Source: Burkholderiales bacterium (GTDB lineage: Bacteria; Pseudomonadota; Gammaproteobacteria; Burkholderiales; Burkholderiaceae_D). From it: a stretch of 64,000 nt of DNA. Under the pieces are notes generated by a model. That model saw nothing but the letters and a program-made list of their open reading frames with translations. It was not told the DNA's origin and made no database searches. Numbering within the stretch: position 1 is the first letter of the stretch; the number at the start of each line of letters is the position of its first letter. The stretch covers positions 1 to 64,000 of the forward strand of contig JACQDX010000145.1 of NCBI GenBank assembly GCA_016200895.1, read 5' to 3'. Shown piece after piece: positions 37,718 to 47,221 of this stretch. The position numbers and the translations under genes were made by a program.

Positions 37718-39808
37718 CTATTCTCTTGAAACCGTGCCGTCCCCATACTCTGTTATCGCAGGGTCCAGATTTTCCGGCGCATGCAGTATCGAAGGGCCTC
37801 TGGAACATGCCTGCCGGGTCAGATATTCCGTCAAACCTTCGGCTAGCACAGCGGGTGGAATAGTCGCCTGCATTTCGCTCAACAATTCTTCGGTCGCTCT
37901 GACTATCCATTCCACGCTGCGATACTTGGGCGAGACTATCTGGATGTTTTGCGAATCAGTCTGATCAAAGAAGCCATGCTGCAGTTTGTGTCTGACGTAA
38001 GAAAGTGCAGTGATACCAGGAATGGTGCGTTGTTCCAGATAGGCCTGTTTGCCGTCCTCATCATAACGGACGACGATATCCGGGAATTCATATCCCTCAT
38101 CTTCCAGCAGCGCTTCGCTGACGATGTTTGGCAACAGGGGCCTCGCGTCTTCATGAGCCACCTCGAACAGCAGAATTTTCTTGAGCTTTTTCAATTCTTT
38201 TTGTTCTTCCGTGTCCGTCTTTTGAATGGCGATAGTCGGGAAGTACTCGCGGATGAAGGCATTGGATTTGTTGATCAGTTCATCTCTGTTGATCTCTGGC
38301 CTATGCTGGAAAAACCGGTCGTCCATGTCCATCATCTTCCAGGCATGGTTCAGGTCGTGGATGAGGAATTCAAGTGGGGACTGCCAGAATTCATCAACGT
38401 ACACAGGTTCCGTAGATACCCCGATAAAATAGACTGGCGTACCCCGTATTTTCATGAGGTCAGTGGCAGAGATATTGTCAAAAGTCGGAATGATGATGAC
38501 TTCAGGAATCCGGCGCATCAGCTCTTCATATCGGTACCAGTATTTCTTTTGGAAATGGGTACTCAGGCTCTTATCGGTGCGGCAGGCGACATCAAAAAAG
38601 CCTACTGCTTCGAACAAGATACGCAAGGTCGGAGCATACGGACACATCGCACCATTCTGTATGGTGACATGATGGAATTTATGCAGCAACTGCTCACGCA
38701 TAAAGGACAGTGCAGCATTATCGCGGCACTTCTCATCCATCGCCGGGAGCGTCATCTGGCTACGGAAATAATCGACCACTGGCAATAGTTCCAGCACTGG
38801 GGTATCCAGGCTATTGTTATATGTCTCAAATCGCGTGCGCAATTCGCGGTATAACTCTACCGGGTTCCTGACCCATTCGCGTATCCATTCGTGATGGGAA
38901 ATACCCTGGGTTTTTGTAAAATTTTTCGCTACCAGCGCAGCGGCAATCTGCTTGTGATGACCAAAGGCAAAGGAGCCTTCTTTTGCGTTCGGCGTCGTCA
39001 TCACGCTCTCAGGCAGCCACCTGCCCTGAACGCCTTCGGTGTCAGAAATCTCTACCAGAAATCCAACTGTATCCACGATATGACGTGGATCTGATGGGAT
39101 AGCAATTTCTTTGAGATGGTCGCGATATCCGTGCGTAACGGTTCTGTCCATGTAGATGCGGGCTTCGTTTCTTGCATCTTTCTCCGCTGCTCTCCCGGTC
39201 TCGTTCCTGACGAAATAGTATTTACGCTCGCCCGCTTCTGCAATCCCATATTCTGGTGCTACAGCGCCAAACACTTTGCTACCTGTTATCCGGAGCGCCG
39301 CAAAAATATTCGCTGGAATGCCAAATCCGTTATGTTCATCGTCATCTTGCAACAGCCCGCCCGGCAGAGCGATGCCTTCAGGAAAAAATGCCCGGTCCAA
39401 GACAAGGAATTCCCGGCCATTCTGCCCACCGCGCATCACAAGCACATCAACAGTCTTGCGAACCATGACTCCCTGATCAATACGCTGCTTTGCCTGGGTT
39501 TTAAGCGTCTGATCCGACAATAAGGCTTTCACTACCGCCGACTCACTGGCTACGTCCAAGTATTTGGCTACGCTATCTTCAACGCCATTCTTGCGGATGG
39601 GGTCACGCAGGCGATGGAACCAATAAATCATGTACAGCAGCGATTCTGCATACAGGCTGGCCGGATAGTTTTGCGTATTGAGGCTGACCGAGTATTTATT
39701 CAGTATCTCAAAAACAATTTCCGATACACCATCTGCTTGCGCATCTGGGAGCGGAGACGAAATTCTGGTGGTCATTTCTGGGGGCGGCACAGAGGCGTTC
39801 AATGTCAT
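37718..39808 (-). CDS. Hypothetical 696-aa protein with degenerate Nudix-like segment
   Basis: Long ORF; KTVDVLVMRGGQNGREFLVLDRAFFPEGIALPGGLLQDDDEHNGFG resembles a Nudix core without REUXEE; HDLNH motif in C-terminal half. Confidence 0.75.
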   Translation of the reverse strand: MTLNASVPPPEMTTRISSPLPDAQADGVSEIVFEILNKYSVSLNTQNYPASLYAESLLYMIYWFHRLRDPIRKNGVEDSVAKYLDVASESAVVKALLSDQTLKTQAKQRIDQGVMVRKTVDVLVMRGGQNGREFLVLDRAFFPEGIALPGGLLQDDDEHNGFGIPANIFAALRITGSKVFGAVAPEYGIAEAGERKYYFVRNETGRAAEKDARNEARIYMDRTVTHGYRDHLKEIAIPSDPRHIVDTVGFLVEISDTEGVQGRWLPESVMTTPNAKEGSFAFGHHKQIAAALVAKNFTKTQGISHHEWIREWVRNPVELYRELRTRFETYNNSLDTPVLELLPVVDYFRSQMTLPAMDEKCRDNAALSFMREQLLHKFHHVTIQNGAMCPYAPTLRILFEAVGFFDVACRTDKSLSTHFQKKYWYRYEELMRRIPEVIIIPTFDNISATDLMKIRGTPVYFIGVSTEPVYVDEFWQSPLEFLIHDLNHAWKMMDMDDRFFQHRPEINRDELINKSNAFIREYFPTIAIQKTDTEEQKELKKLKKILLFEVAHEDARPLLPNIVSEALLEDEGYEFPDIVVRYDEDGKQAYLEQRTIPGITALSYVRHKLQHGFFDQTDSQNIQIVSPKYRSVEWIVRATEELLSEMQATIPPAVLAEGLTEYLTRQACSRGPSILHAPENLDPAITEYGDGTVSRE

Positions 39809-40414
39809 GTTATTTTCTGTAAGGATGTCTCAAATATGGCGAATTTGCATTCCCATATTGCCAGTAATTCGCACCTGGAATCACCTATCATACGACATGA
39901 TAGAGAACTGCAAACAGAATTGATCCATACTTATCAAGGAAGTAAGTTGCCCGGCTCTCAAAGAAAACAAGGGCCATGTAATGGGAATAGCGTATTCCAG
40001 AGTATATGCACAATCCAGATACATGGAACATCGCCCTGCTCTGCCTTAGCCAAGTGTTACACGGCAGAGCAGATCATGGAGGACGACAGAAAGACGGGTG
40101 CATATTTGAGTTTCATGGAAAATTCCCAAGTAATGACGTGGAAAAGTTGCTACCCGTTAGATGACATGTTTAAAAATAGTTCATTTTTAACCATAACGTG
40201 CATGTTCAAGGCACATATTGAGAAGTAGGTAGCAGGAATTGGGGGAAAGACATTCCCATTTCGCTGTCCGCCTGACAGATGAAATCCTGCTCTCTTGAAT
40301 GGCAGAGACATCGCGCATACACTGACTTACAATCGTGAAAAGCGTCCGCAGAATTCGCTCTGCCTTAAACCAAGTCTGGTGCGACGCTAAAAAATATAAA
40401 AACGGAGGCAATAC

Positions 40415-41200
40415 GTGACTTGTTTCGTATTGAATATCAAAAGCGCAAGATGCTTTATTCTGCTCGCTGCCGCCTTGTTATTTTTTGCCGGGCACGGCAG
40501 TGCGCAAAGCCTGATCAGGACAGCGGCGCAAGAGGCATCTTCCCCAAAATTCATCGCCATAGTACAAGACGGCAAACCTGCTGTTGGTGGTATCTGTATT
40601 GACATCATGCGGGCCATAGAAGCGGTGGAACCCGGCATCAAATTTGTCGGCGATCAAAACTGGCTTCCACTGGTCCGTATCACTTCTGGCCCCATGGATG
40701 CCATTTGCGGCGTGCTGCATACCAAAGAGCGCGCCCTCCTCTTCGATTATATCGAGACCCCCATCTTCTCGGTCAATTACCTGCTGGCAGTGCGGGCTGA
40801 TGACGACGTCCAGGTGACAAGCTGGGATGACATACGCAAGCTAGGCAAGGACGGCATCATCCTGTCCATACACAACTATGCTATCAATGACCGTTTGAAA
40901 GATCTGGGTGGCTTGCTGGTAGATTCCAGTGCGGTCTCGTCCAAGTCCAATCTGAACAAACTGCTTGCCCGCAGGGGCCGCTTTTATTGTCACCGCTCGC
41001 CCGGTATCCTGGCAGAGATACGCCACGCCGGAATGGAAGGCCAGGTCAAACTGCTCCCCAAGGTGATGCTCAAAGATGAGTTCTATATGCTGCTGTCAAA
41101 AACTTTAGCATCTGAAGATGCAAGGAAAGTGAAAGCTGCAATCGCCTTGCTTGATCGTCAGGGTACATTGGCAAAATTATTTGAAAAATATCAGGAATAA
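40415..41200 (+). CDS. Periplasmic solute-binding protein family 3 (amino-acid-type SBP)
   Basis: Signal peptide, GICIDIMRAIEAVEPGIKFVGDQNW..., GTG start preceded by ACGGAGGC. Confidence 0.78.
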   Translation: MTCFVLNIKSARCFILLAAALLFFAGHGSAQSLIRTAAQEASSPKFIAIVQDGKPAVGGICIDIMRAIEAVEPGIKFVGDQNWLPLVRITSGPMDAICGVLHTKERALLFDYIETPIFSVNYLLAVRADDDVQVTSWDDIRKLGKDGIILSIHNYAINDRLKDLGGLLVDSSAVSSKSNLNKLLARRGRFYCHRSPGILAEIRHAGMEGQVKLLPKVMLKDEFYMLLSKTLASEDARKVKAAIALLDRQGTLAKLFEKYQE

Positions 41201-41254
41201 TCAGAAATAATCAGAAATAAACAGCTTCCTGCGAATGTCACCGGTCAGGTCTTA

Positions 41255-43729
41255 CTACACCATTTCCGCAGGTACATGCAGTCGATGATTGCCTTTTTCA
41301 TCAAGCCTGACATCCATGCTCGTGCCGCGATAATTAACCCGTACGGCAGCGCCTGGAGGTCCCTGCAATGTTGCAGATATCAACTTGCCGCCGCGCCACT
41401 TCATATCCACGCTCAAGCCACCGCGTGCGCGCAAGCCTTTGACTCCACCTGATGGCCAGGCAGAAGGCAGGGCGGGCAGCAAAAACACTTCCCCACCCCA
41501 TGACTGCAGCAGCATTTCCAACACACCGGCAGAGCCGCCAAAATTGCCGTCAATCTGGAATGGCGGATGAGCATCGAACATATTGGGATAAGTACGCTTG
41601 GGGCCAGTGAGTGTCTTGAGTATGCCGTGCGCATGCTCACCCTCGCCCATGCGCGCCCACAGGCAGATGCGCCACGCTGTACCCCAGCCTGTTGCCAGGT
41701 CGCCGCGCTGACGCAGGCTATTTTTTGCGGCTTGCAGCAAGTCTGGCGTATCGCGCACATTGATCTGGCTACTGGGGAACACGGCATAGAGATGTGATAC
41801 ATGGCGATGACGCTGGTCAGGTGCTTGTGTGTCCCAGTCATCCAGCCACTCTTGCAATTGCCCGGCTGTTCCGATCTGGTCGATTGCTATCCGTGGTAAA
41901 GCCTTGGCGATGCGGTCTATCATGGCTGGTTGTTGTTTCAGCAGGCGGGCGGCTTCCAGCGTGTTCTTGAATAAGTCACGCACGATCTGGCGATCCATGG
42001 CAGGGCCAGCGCACACTGATGTCCCGAATGGATGCGAGTTTTCTGGTGAGAGCGAAGGAGATGTCACCAGACCGCGGCCTTTGGGGTCTTCAATCAAGGT
42101 ATCGAGGAAAAATGCTGCTGCCCCCAGCATGACCGGGAAAAGACGTGCCAGCGTATCAGCATCACGGCTGTAATCATAATGATCCCACACCGAGTTGCAT
42201 AACCATGCACCGCCACAAGGCCACAGACCCCAGCGCGGCCCGTCGTTGGGGGAAGCTGCACGCCACAGATCAGTATTATGATGTGTCACCCAGCCGCTGG
42301 CCTTATACATGGTGCTGGCAGTTTTGGCACCCGTCACTGCCAGATCCTCAACCAGACGCAACAATGGTTCAACGCAGGCACCCAGCCCGGCAGGGTCGGC
42401 GGGCCAGTAGTTCATTTGCGTATTGATGTTGATGGTGTATTTGCTGCCCCATGGCGGGTTGGTGCCTTCATTCCAGATGCCCTGCAAATTCGCTGGCTGC
42501 GTACCAGGGCGCGATGAGGAAATCATCAGGTAACGTGCATACTGCACATACAGAGCTGACAAGGCAGGGTCTTGTGTCGTTTCAGCAGCGGCAATGCGAA
42601 TGTCCGTGGGGTGCGCGGCCTGCGCCGAGCTACCCAGGTCGATGGACATGTTGTTGAACAGCGCCTGATGATCGCGGATGTGATTGCTCTTCAGTAGCTC
42701 ATAGCGCTTTGTTGCCGCCTGTTCAGTCTGACGCCTGACAAGCGCCACCGGATCAGCACTGACATCGTGGTAATTGACATAGCTAGTGGCGGCAGCGATC
42801 AGCAGCGTCACTGTGCGCGCTTCGCTGGCTGTCATGACACCGTTGACCTGCTTAAGTTTGCCGTCAGAAAGCAACTTGATACGCAAGGCATAGCGCAAAC
42901 CAGATTTACCATCGGGGCCAGGCTCATTGCTACCTGTGATCAGGATAGCGTCTTTGCCATCCGCAGCCATGGTCGTGCCCATGCTCAACACCTCTGCCGC
43001 TTCGGTTTTCAGCCAGTCAACAGGCGTTTGCTTTGTCAAACCATCGGCGCCATGATAGTCAGCGGAAGGATATTTCACTTTACGCGGGCTGCGGTAGGCC
43101 AGTTCAATACCCAACCTGGCTTGTTCCGCCGTCATATGCATGACGATGACCTGATCTGGTGCAGAGGCAAAGGTTTCGCGCAAAAAAACACCATAGTCTG
43201 TCTGGAATGAGGTGCTGTTGATTGCCGTCGAAAGATCAAGCTGACGTTCATATTGTGCGGGCTGCGTAGCACCACTGAACGTCAGCAGCACATCCCCCAG
43301 GCTGCCATAGGGCATGAGCTTCAGTGGCTTGCCCATCATGCGGGTACCTGCAAGATCAGCCGCTTCCTTGAATTTGCCGTCGGCGATCAGTTGCCTGACT
43401 TCTGGCAATGCTGTCCGCGCATCAGGATTATCAGGCGTGTAAGGTGCGCCTGCCCACAAAGTGTCTTCATTCAGTTGCAAGCGCTCTTGCCCCACGCGTC
43501 CGAAAACCATCGCCCCCAGACGGCCATTGCCAAGCGGCAGCGCCTCTTCCCAGCACGACGCTGGTTGTCTGTACCAAAGCGTATTCGCATTTTTTGGAGA
43601 TGCTGCGTTTTGCGCCATTACCAGTGCCGGTGCGCCATACAAGCCTGCCATGCCAAACATCAAGCCGCGCCTGGTCTGGTTGAACGTCGCGGACCGGGTC
43701 ATTTGATTGACATCCAGTTTTTTTGCCAT
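41255..43729 (-). CDS. GH95-family glycoside hydrolase (alpha-L-fucosidase-like)
   Basis: Tat-like signal (TRRGLMFGMAG), LWYRQPASCWEEALPLGNGRLGAMVFG, LQGIWNEGTNPPWGSKYTININTQMNYWPA. Start at MAKKLDVNQ. Confidence 0.9.
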   Translation of the reverse strand: MAKKLDVNQMTRSATFNQTRRGLMFGMAGLYGAPALVMAQNAASPKNANTLWYRQPASCWEEALPLGNGRLGAMVFGRVGQERLQLNEDTLWAGAPYTPDNPDARTALPEVRQLIADGKFKEAADLAGTRMMGKPLKLMPYGSLGDVLLTFSGATQPAQYERQLDLSTAINSTSFQTDYGVFLRETFASAPDQVIVMHMTAEQARLGIELAYRSPRKVKYPSADYHGADGLTKQTPVDWLKTEAAEVLSMGTTMAADGKDAILITGSNEPGPDGKSGLRYALRIKLLSDGKLKQVNGVMTASEARTVTLLIAAATSYVNYHDVSADPVALVRRQTEQAATKRYELLKSNHIRDHQALFNNMSIDLGSSAQAAHPTDIRIAAAETTQDPALSALYVQYARYLMISSSRPGTQPANLQGIWNEGTNPPWGSKYTININTQMNYWPADPAGLGACVEPLLRLVEDLAVTGAKTASTMYKASGWVTHHNTDLWRAASPNDGPRWGLWPCGGAWLCNSVWDHYDYSRDADTLARLFPVMLGAAAFFLDTLIEDPKGRGLVTSPSLSPENSHPFGTSVCAGPAMDRQIVRDLFKNTLEAARLLKQQPAMIDRIAKALPRIAIDQIGTAGQLQEWLDDWDTQAPDQRHRHVSHLYAVFPSSQINVRDTPDLLQAAKNSLRQRGDLATGWGTAWRICLWARMGEGEHAHGILKTLTGPKRTYPNMFDAHPPFQIDGNFGGSAGVLEMLLQSWGGEVFLLPALPSAWPSGGVKGLRARGGLSVDMKWRGGKLISATLQGPPGAAVRVNYRGTSMDVRLDEKGNHRLHVPAEMV

Positions 43730-44292
43730 GATTGAACGTACTCCGGTAATTGGAATGATGCTTACACCAAAACGCAAACTTGGCGGGATAAATACCAGCT
43801 CAGCCCTATTTGTGCTGGATCATTACAACAACGGTGCATCGTGAAGTCAACTCGTGGGAATGCAGGAAAGCAAAATCGTCAGAGGAATGATTGGAAGTCG
43901 TGAAGTATGCGGTTTATTAAACGCTTGCAGGTAATAGCGACACGAACTTGCAAACAACACCGCACTAATAGTCATTGCCAAACGATATACCTCAATTCCG
44001 CGCTGGTATCTCGTAATACCACTAATGCAAACCACCCTGGCTGGTCTGATCAGGGATCAAAAAAAACATGCTATCAATCCGGCATTTGATTCTTGCCTGC
44101 AGCCCATTTTGTTGCCTGCAAATTAAGTGGTATTTAAGTGGACAGATAATAACAAAACCAGTTGACGCCTACCATGTAGACACACATCCTTAATTCTTGA
44201 GCGTCTCATTACAGTAAAAACGAGCGTCTCAAGAATGCATTTCGGGAGTAAAAAACTTTATCAAATTTCGCAAAATCATGGGGGAGGCAACA

Positions 44293-45951
44293 GTGGAAAA
44301 TACAACTTTAAGAAACCTGATTCAAAACATGCTGGTGTGTGCGACGAGCGGTAGCTTGCTGGTGGCATGCGGTGGTGGTAGTGGCAGCGCAAGCACGGGC
44401 CAGGCAAACACGCCACCACAAGCCCCGCCAGCTGTTGCTTCCACGGCATGCTATGCAGCCTGGGATGCAGCAACGGCCTACAATGGTGGGGCTTTGGTCA
44501 GTACGGGCGGCAATAATTATGTGGCGAACTGGTGGACGCGAAATGAAAATCCTGCGACCAATAGCGGGGCTTCTGGAAGTGGCAAACCCTGGACGGACAA
44601 AGGAACATGTGACGCCACACCAACGCCGACGCCTACCCCAACCCCAACTCCAACACCTACTCCAACGCCCACACCAACGCCGACTCCGACTCCGACCCCA
44701 ACTCCCACACCAACGCCTAGCTGTTCTGCCTATGTCGCTGGCACCCAATATGTCGCTGGAAGAGTAGTTAGTAATGCGGGTGGTTTTTATCGTTGCGATG
44801 TGGCGGGCTGGTGTTCAACCGGGGCATCCGCTTATGAGCCGGGAGTAGGCTGGGCCTGGACCAGTGCCTGGACTTCGGTTACTTCAAGTGCCTGCCCGAC
44901 ACCAACCCCTACGCCGACGCCGACTCCAACGCCCACTCCAACGCCAACCCCTACGCCGACGCCCACACCAACGCCGACTCCAACACCCACTCCTACCCCA
45001 GTCCCTGGCCTGGCCAAGCATGCGCTGGTTGGCTACTGGCATAACTTTAGCAACCCCGCCGGCAATACCTACCCTATCGCGCAAGTCAGTAATGACTGGG
45101 ATGTCATTGTCGTGTCGTTTGGCGACAATGCCGGTGGTGGCAATGTGAGTTTTACACTAGACCCGAGTGCTGGTAGCGAATCACAATTTATTGCGGATAT
45201 CAAGACCAAGCAGGCGCAAGGAAAAAAAGTGGTGTTGTCGCTGGGCGGCCAGAATGGTTCAGTCTCGGTGGGTTCAGATGCAGAGGCGACCAACTTTGCC
45301 AACAGCCTGTACGGCATCATGAGCAAATATGGTTTTGATGGTATAGACCTTGATCTGGAAAATGGCGTGGCACAGGGCGCAGCTATCCAGACTTATCTGC
45401 CTGTCGCCGTCAAGAAACTTAAGGCCAAAGTTGGCTCCAGTTTCTACCTGTCGATGGCACCAGAATGGGTGTATGTGGAAGGTGGCTTTACCTCGTATGG
45501 TTCAATCTGGGGTGCTTATATCCCCATCATCAATGCACTGCGCGATGAATTGACGATCCTGCATCCGCAGTACTACAACAATGGGGATATCTATACACCG
45601 TATCAAACCGCAGCACTCAAGGCGGGGTCGGCAGATCAATTGGTGGGCACAGCAAAAATGCTGATCGAGGGCTTTACTTATGGCGGCAACACCTTCGCCG
45701 GTTTGCGCCCTGACCAGGTTGCTTTTGGAGTCCCGTCCGGGCGCAGCTCAGCCAATTCTGGTTTTACTACTTCGGCAGATGTCAGTAATGCGCTGAACTG
45801 TTTAACCAAGTTGCTCAACTGTGGCACCATCGTCCCCAAACAGGCTTACCCTGGCTTCAGAGGGGTCATGACCTGGTCTATCAATTGGGATAAACATGAT
45901 GGCTATAATTTCTCGGCACCTACCAAGGCTGTCTTGAAAACTTTGCCTTAG
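44293..45951 (+). CDS. GH18 chitinase, lipoprotein-type, with CBM5/12-like modules and two Pro-Thr linkers
   Basis: Lipobox [18 protein letters not shown] catalytic motif; (PT)n linkers; GTG start 44293 with GGGGGAGG upstream. Confidence 0.9.
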   Translation: MENTTLRNLIQNMLVCATSGSLLVACGGGSGSASTGQANTPPQAPPAVASTACYAAWDAATAYNGGALVSTGGNNYVANWWTRNENPATNSGASGSGKPWTDKGTCDATPTPTPTPTPTPTPTPTPTPTPTPTPTPTPTPTPSCSAYVAGTQYVAGRVVSNAGGFYRCDVAGWCSTGASAYEPGVGWAWTSAWTSVTSSACPTPTPTPTPTPTPTPTPTPTPTPTPTPTPTPTPTPVPGLAKHALVGYWHNFSNPAGNTYPIAQVSNDWDVIVVSFGDNAGGGNVSFTLDPSAGSESQFIADIKTKQAQGKKVVLSLGGQNGSVSVGSDAEATNFANSLYGIMSKYGFDGIDLDLENGVAQGAAIQTYLPVAVKKLKAKVGSSFYLSMAPEWVYVEGGFTSYGSIWGAYIPIINALRDELTILHPQYYNNGDIYTPYQTAALKAGSADQLVGTAKMLIEGFTYGGNTFAGLRPDQVAFGVPSGRSSANSGFTTSADVSNALNCLTKLLNCGTIVPKQAYPGFRGVMTWSINWDKHDGYNFSAPTKAVLKTLP

Positions 45952-45958
45952 TGTTGAA

Positions 45959-45990
45959 ATGCGCCGCCTGTCAGATGACGGACGGCGCAT
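45959..45990. terminator. Hairpin downstream of GH18 gene
   Basis: ATGCGCCGCCTGTC-AGAT-GACGGACGGCGCAT; no T tract. Confidence 0.4.
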
Positions 45991-46103
45991 AGATTAGTGA
46001 TCCTAAAAAAGAAACTTCGCTCCAGCATTCACATTGTTATTCAACTAAACAAGTGAATACTGGAAGCGCAGTTTTCCGCAGTTATCTTACGAGAGATGGT
46101 TGA

Positions 46104-47141
46104 TCAGAAATCGTGATTAGTCGGGTAATTGCTAAAGAAATCATTATCCCAACGAAAATTCGTCGCGGCGATGGTGACAGAAATATCCAGTGACTCCACG
46201 TAATGCCACCAGCCCACAGGCAGGAACAATATCTCGCCTGGCTCCAATATACATTCCAGCACAGGCACATCCCGCATCAGAGGGAAGCGTGTCAGGTCGA
46301 TATTGCGGCCATCCACTGGCGTAAAACAATGACGTTCATTTTGCAGCTTGGCGAGATGACATGGCGCGATGAGCTTGACGCGCTTGCGCCCCATGATTTG
46401 CATCATGAAATTATTGGTCAGGTCATGATGAAAAGGTGTAATGGTCCCCGCCGGGCCGAACCAGAAAAAGCCTTGCTTGCCCTGGTCTGTCTTCAGATAT
46501 TCTGGCAATGAGGGCACGTCCTCCCACAGTTCATTGAGTGCCTTGCGGTTGCTGGAATCATTATTGGCGGTCATGTACATGTCATTGCTATGGCCGTTCT
46601 TTTCCACCAGATCGACATAATCACCAAAGCGCATCTGGCGCTTGTGGGCGATGCTGTTCATTTCATAGTTGGCGTCACTATTGCGGCCAAATTGTACTTC
46701 TACCTGGCGCTCAAAATAATGCTCACGGAAATAAGCCAGGTTCCAGCGGCTGCGCGCAGGGCAATCGTCCAGCATGCCGGTAATGATGACGGGGCGATTT
46801 TGCTGATAATGGTCATGCAAAAACTGCTCGCCGGATAACTGCTGTTTTCGCTCCAGCGTCATTGGCTCTATCTGATCGAGTTTGGCGGTGATGGCCAATA
46901 CCCAGTCACGCTTGTCGATACGATTTTTGAGTCTTTGCACCCCCTGAAAATAGGGACTGGACAAAGCCGCACTGATTTCCAGCCTTGCCGTATGCAGGCT
47001 GTAGCCGTTTTTTTGCAAGACATTTTCCAGGGTTGCAGGATGCGCGCCGAGAAGCAGATTTTCTGCGATCCAGCGACGCCATTCATCGCTCATCGTCTGG
47101 GTTGTTTTTGCATGTACGTGCAAACCGAGTTGTGCATTCAT
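46104..47141 (-). CDS. JmjC-like cupin_8 (FIH-type) oxygenase-like protein
   Basis: TPFHHDLTNNFMMQIMGRKRVKLI and LPVGWWHYVESLD metal-binding motifs. Confidence 0.85.
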   Translation of the reverse strand: MNAQLGLHVHAKTTQTMSDEWRRWIAENLLLGAHPATLENVLQKNGYSLHTARLEISAALSSPYFQGVQRLKNRIDKRDWVLAITAKLDQIEPMTLERKQQLSGEQFLHDHYQQNRPVIITGMLDDCPARSRWNLAYFREHYFERQVEVQFGRNSDANYEMNSIAHKRQMRFGDYVDLVEKNGHSNDMYMTANNDSSNRKALNELWEDVPSLPEYLKTDQGKQGFFWFGPAGTITPFHHDLTNNFMMQIMGRKRVKLIAPCHLAKLQNERHCFTPVDGRNIDLTRFPLMRDVPVLECILEPGEILFLPVGWWHYVESLDISVTIAATNFRWDNDFFSNYPTNHDF

Positions 47142-47164
47142 TTGCTTTCCTCTCGCTGAAAAAA

Positions 47165-47201
47165 CTGCGGATGTGATTTTATATAATCATCACATCCGCA
47201 G
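47165..47201 (-). terminator. Rho-independent terminator-like hairpin between the cupin and GH18 genes
   Basis: CTGCGGATGTGAT / ATCACATCCGCAG perfect 13-bp arms; T6 follows on the minus strand. It lies between the cupin start (47141) and GH18 stop (47222), so it terminates the GH18 transcript. Confidence 0.85.
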
Positions 47202-47221
47202 CCATTTACTTCAAGTCAGGA

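Noticed and set aside
37949-38788. 279-aa plus-strand ORF
   Set aside because: Antisense to the 696-aa gene, whose frame is much longer and has better protein-like composition.
44623-45004. Possible CRISPR-like or satellite repeats
   Set aside because: Repeat is in-frame CCNACN codons encoding Pro-Thr linkers; no repeat/spacer structure.
44517-45017. Gly-Val repeat ORFs on the minus strand
   Set aside because: Artefact of the (PT)n linker of the plus-strand chitinase.
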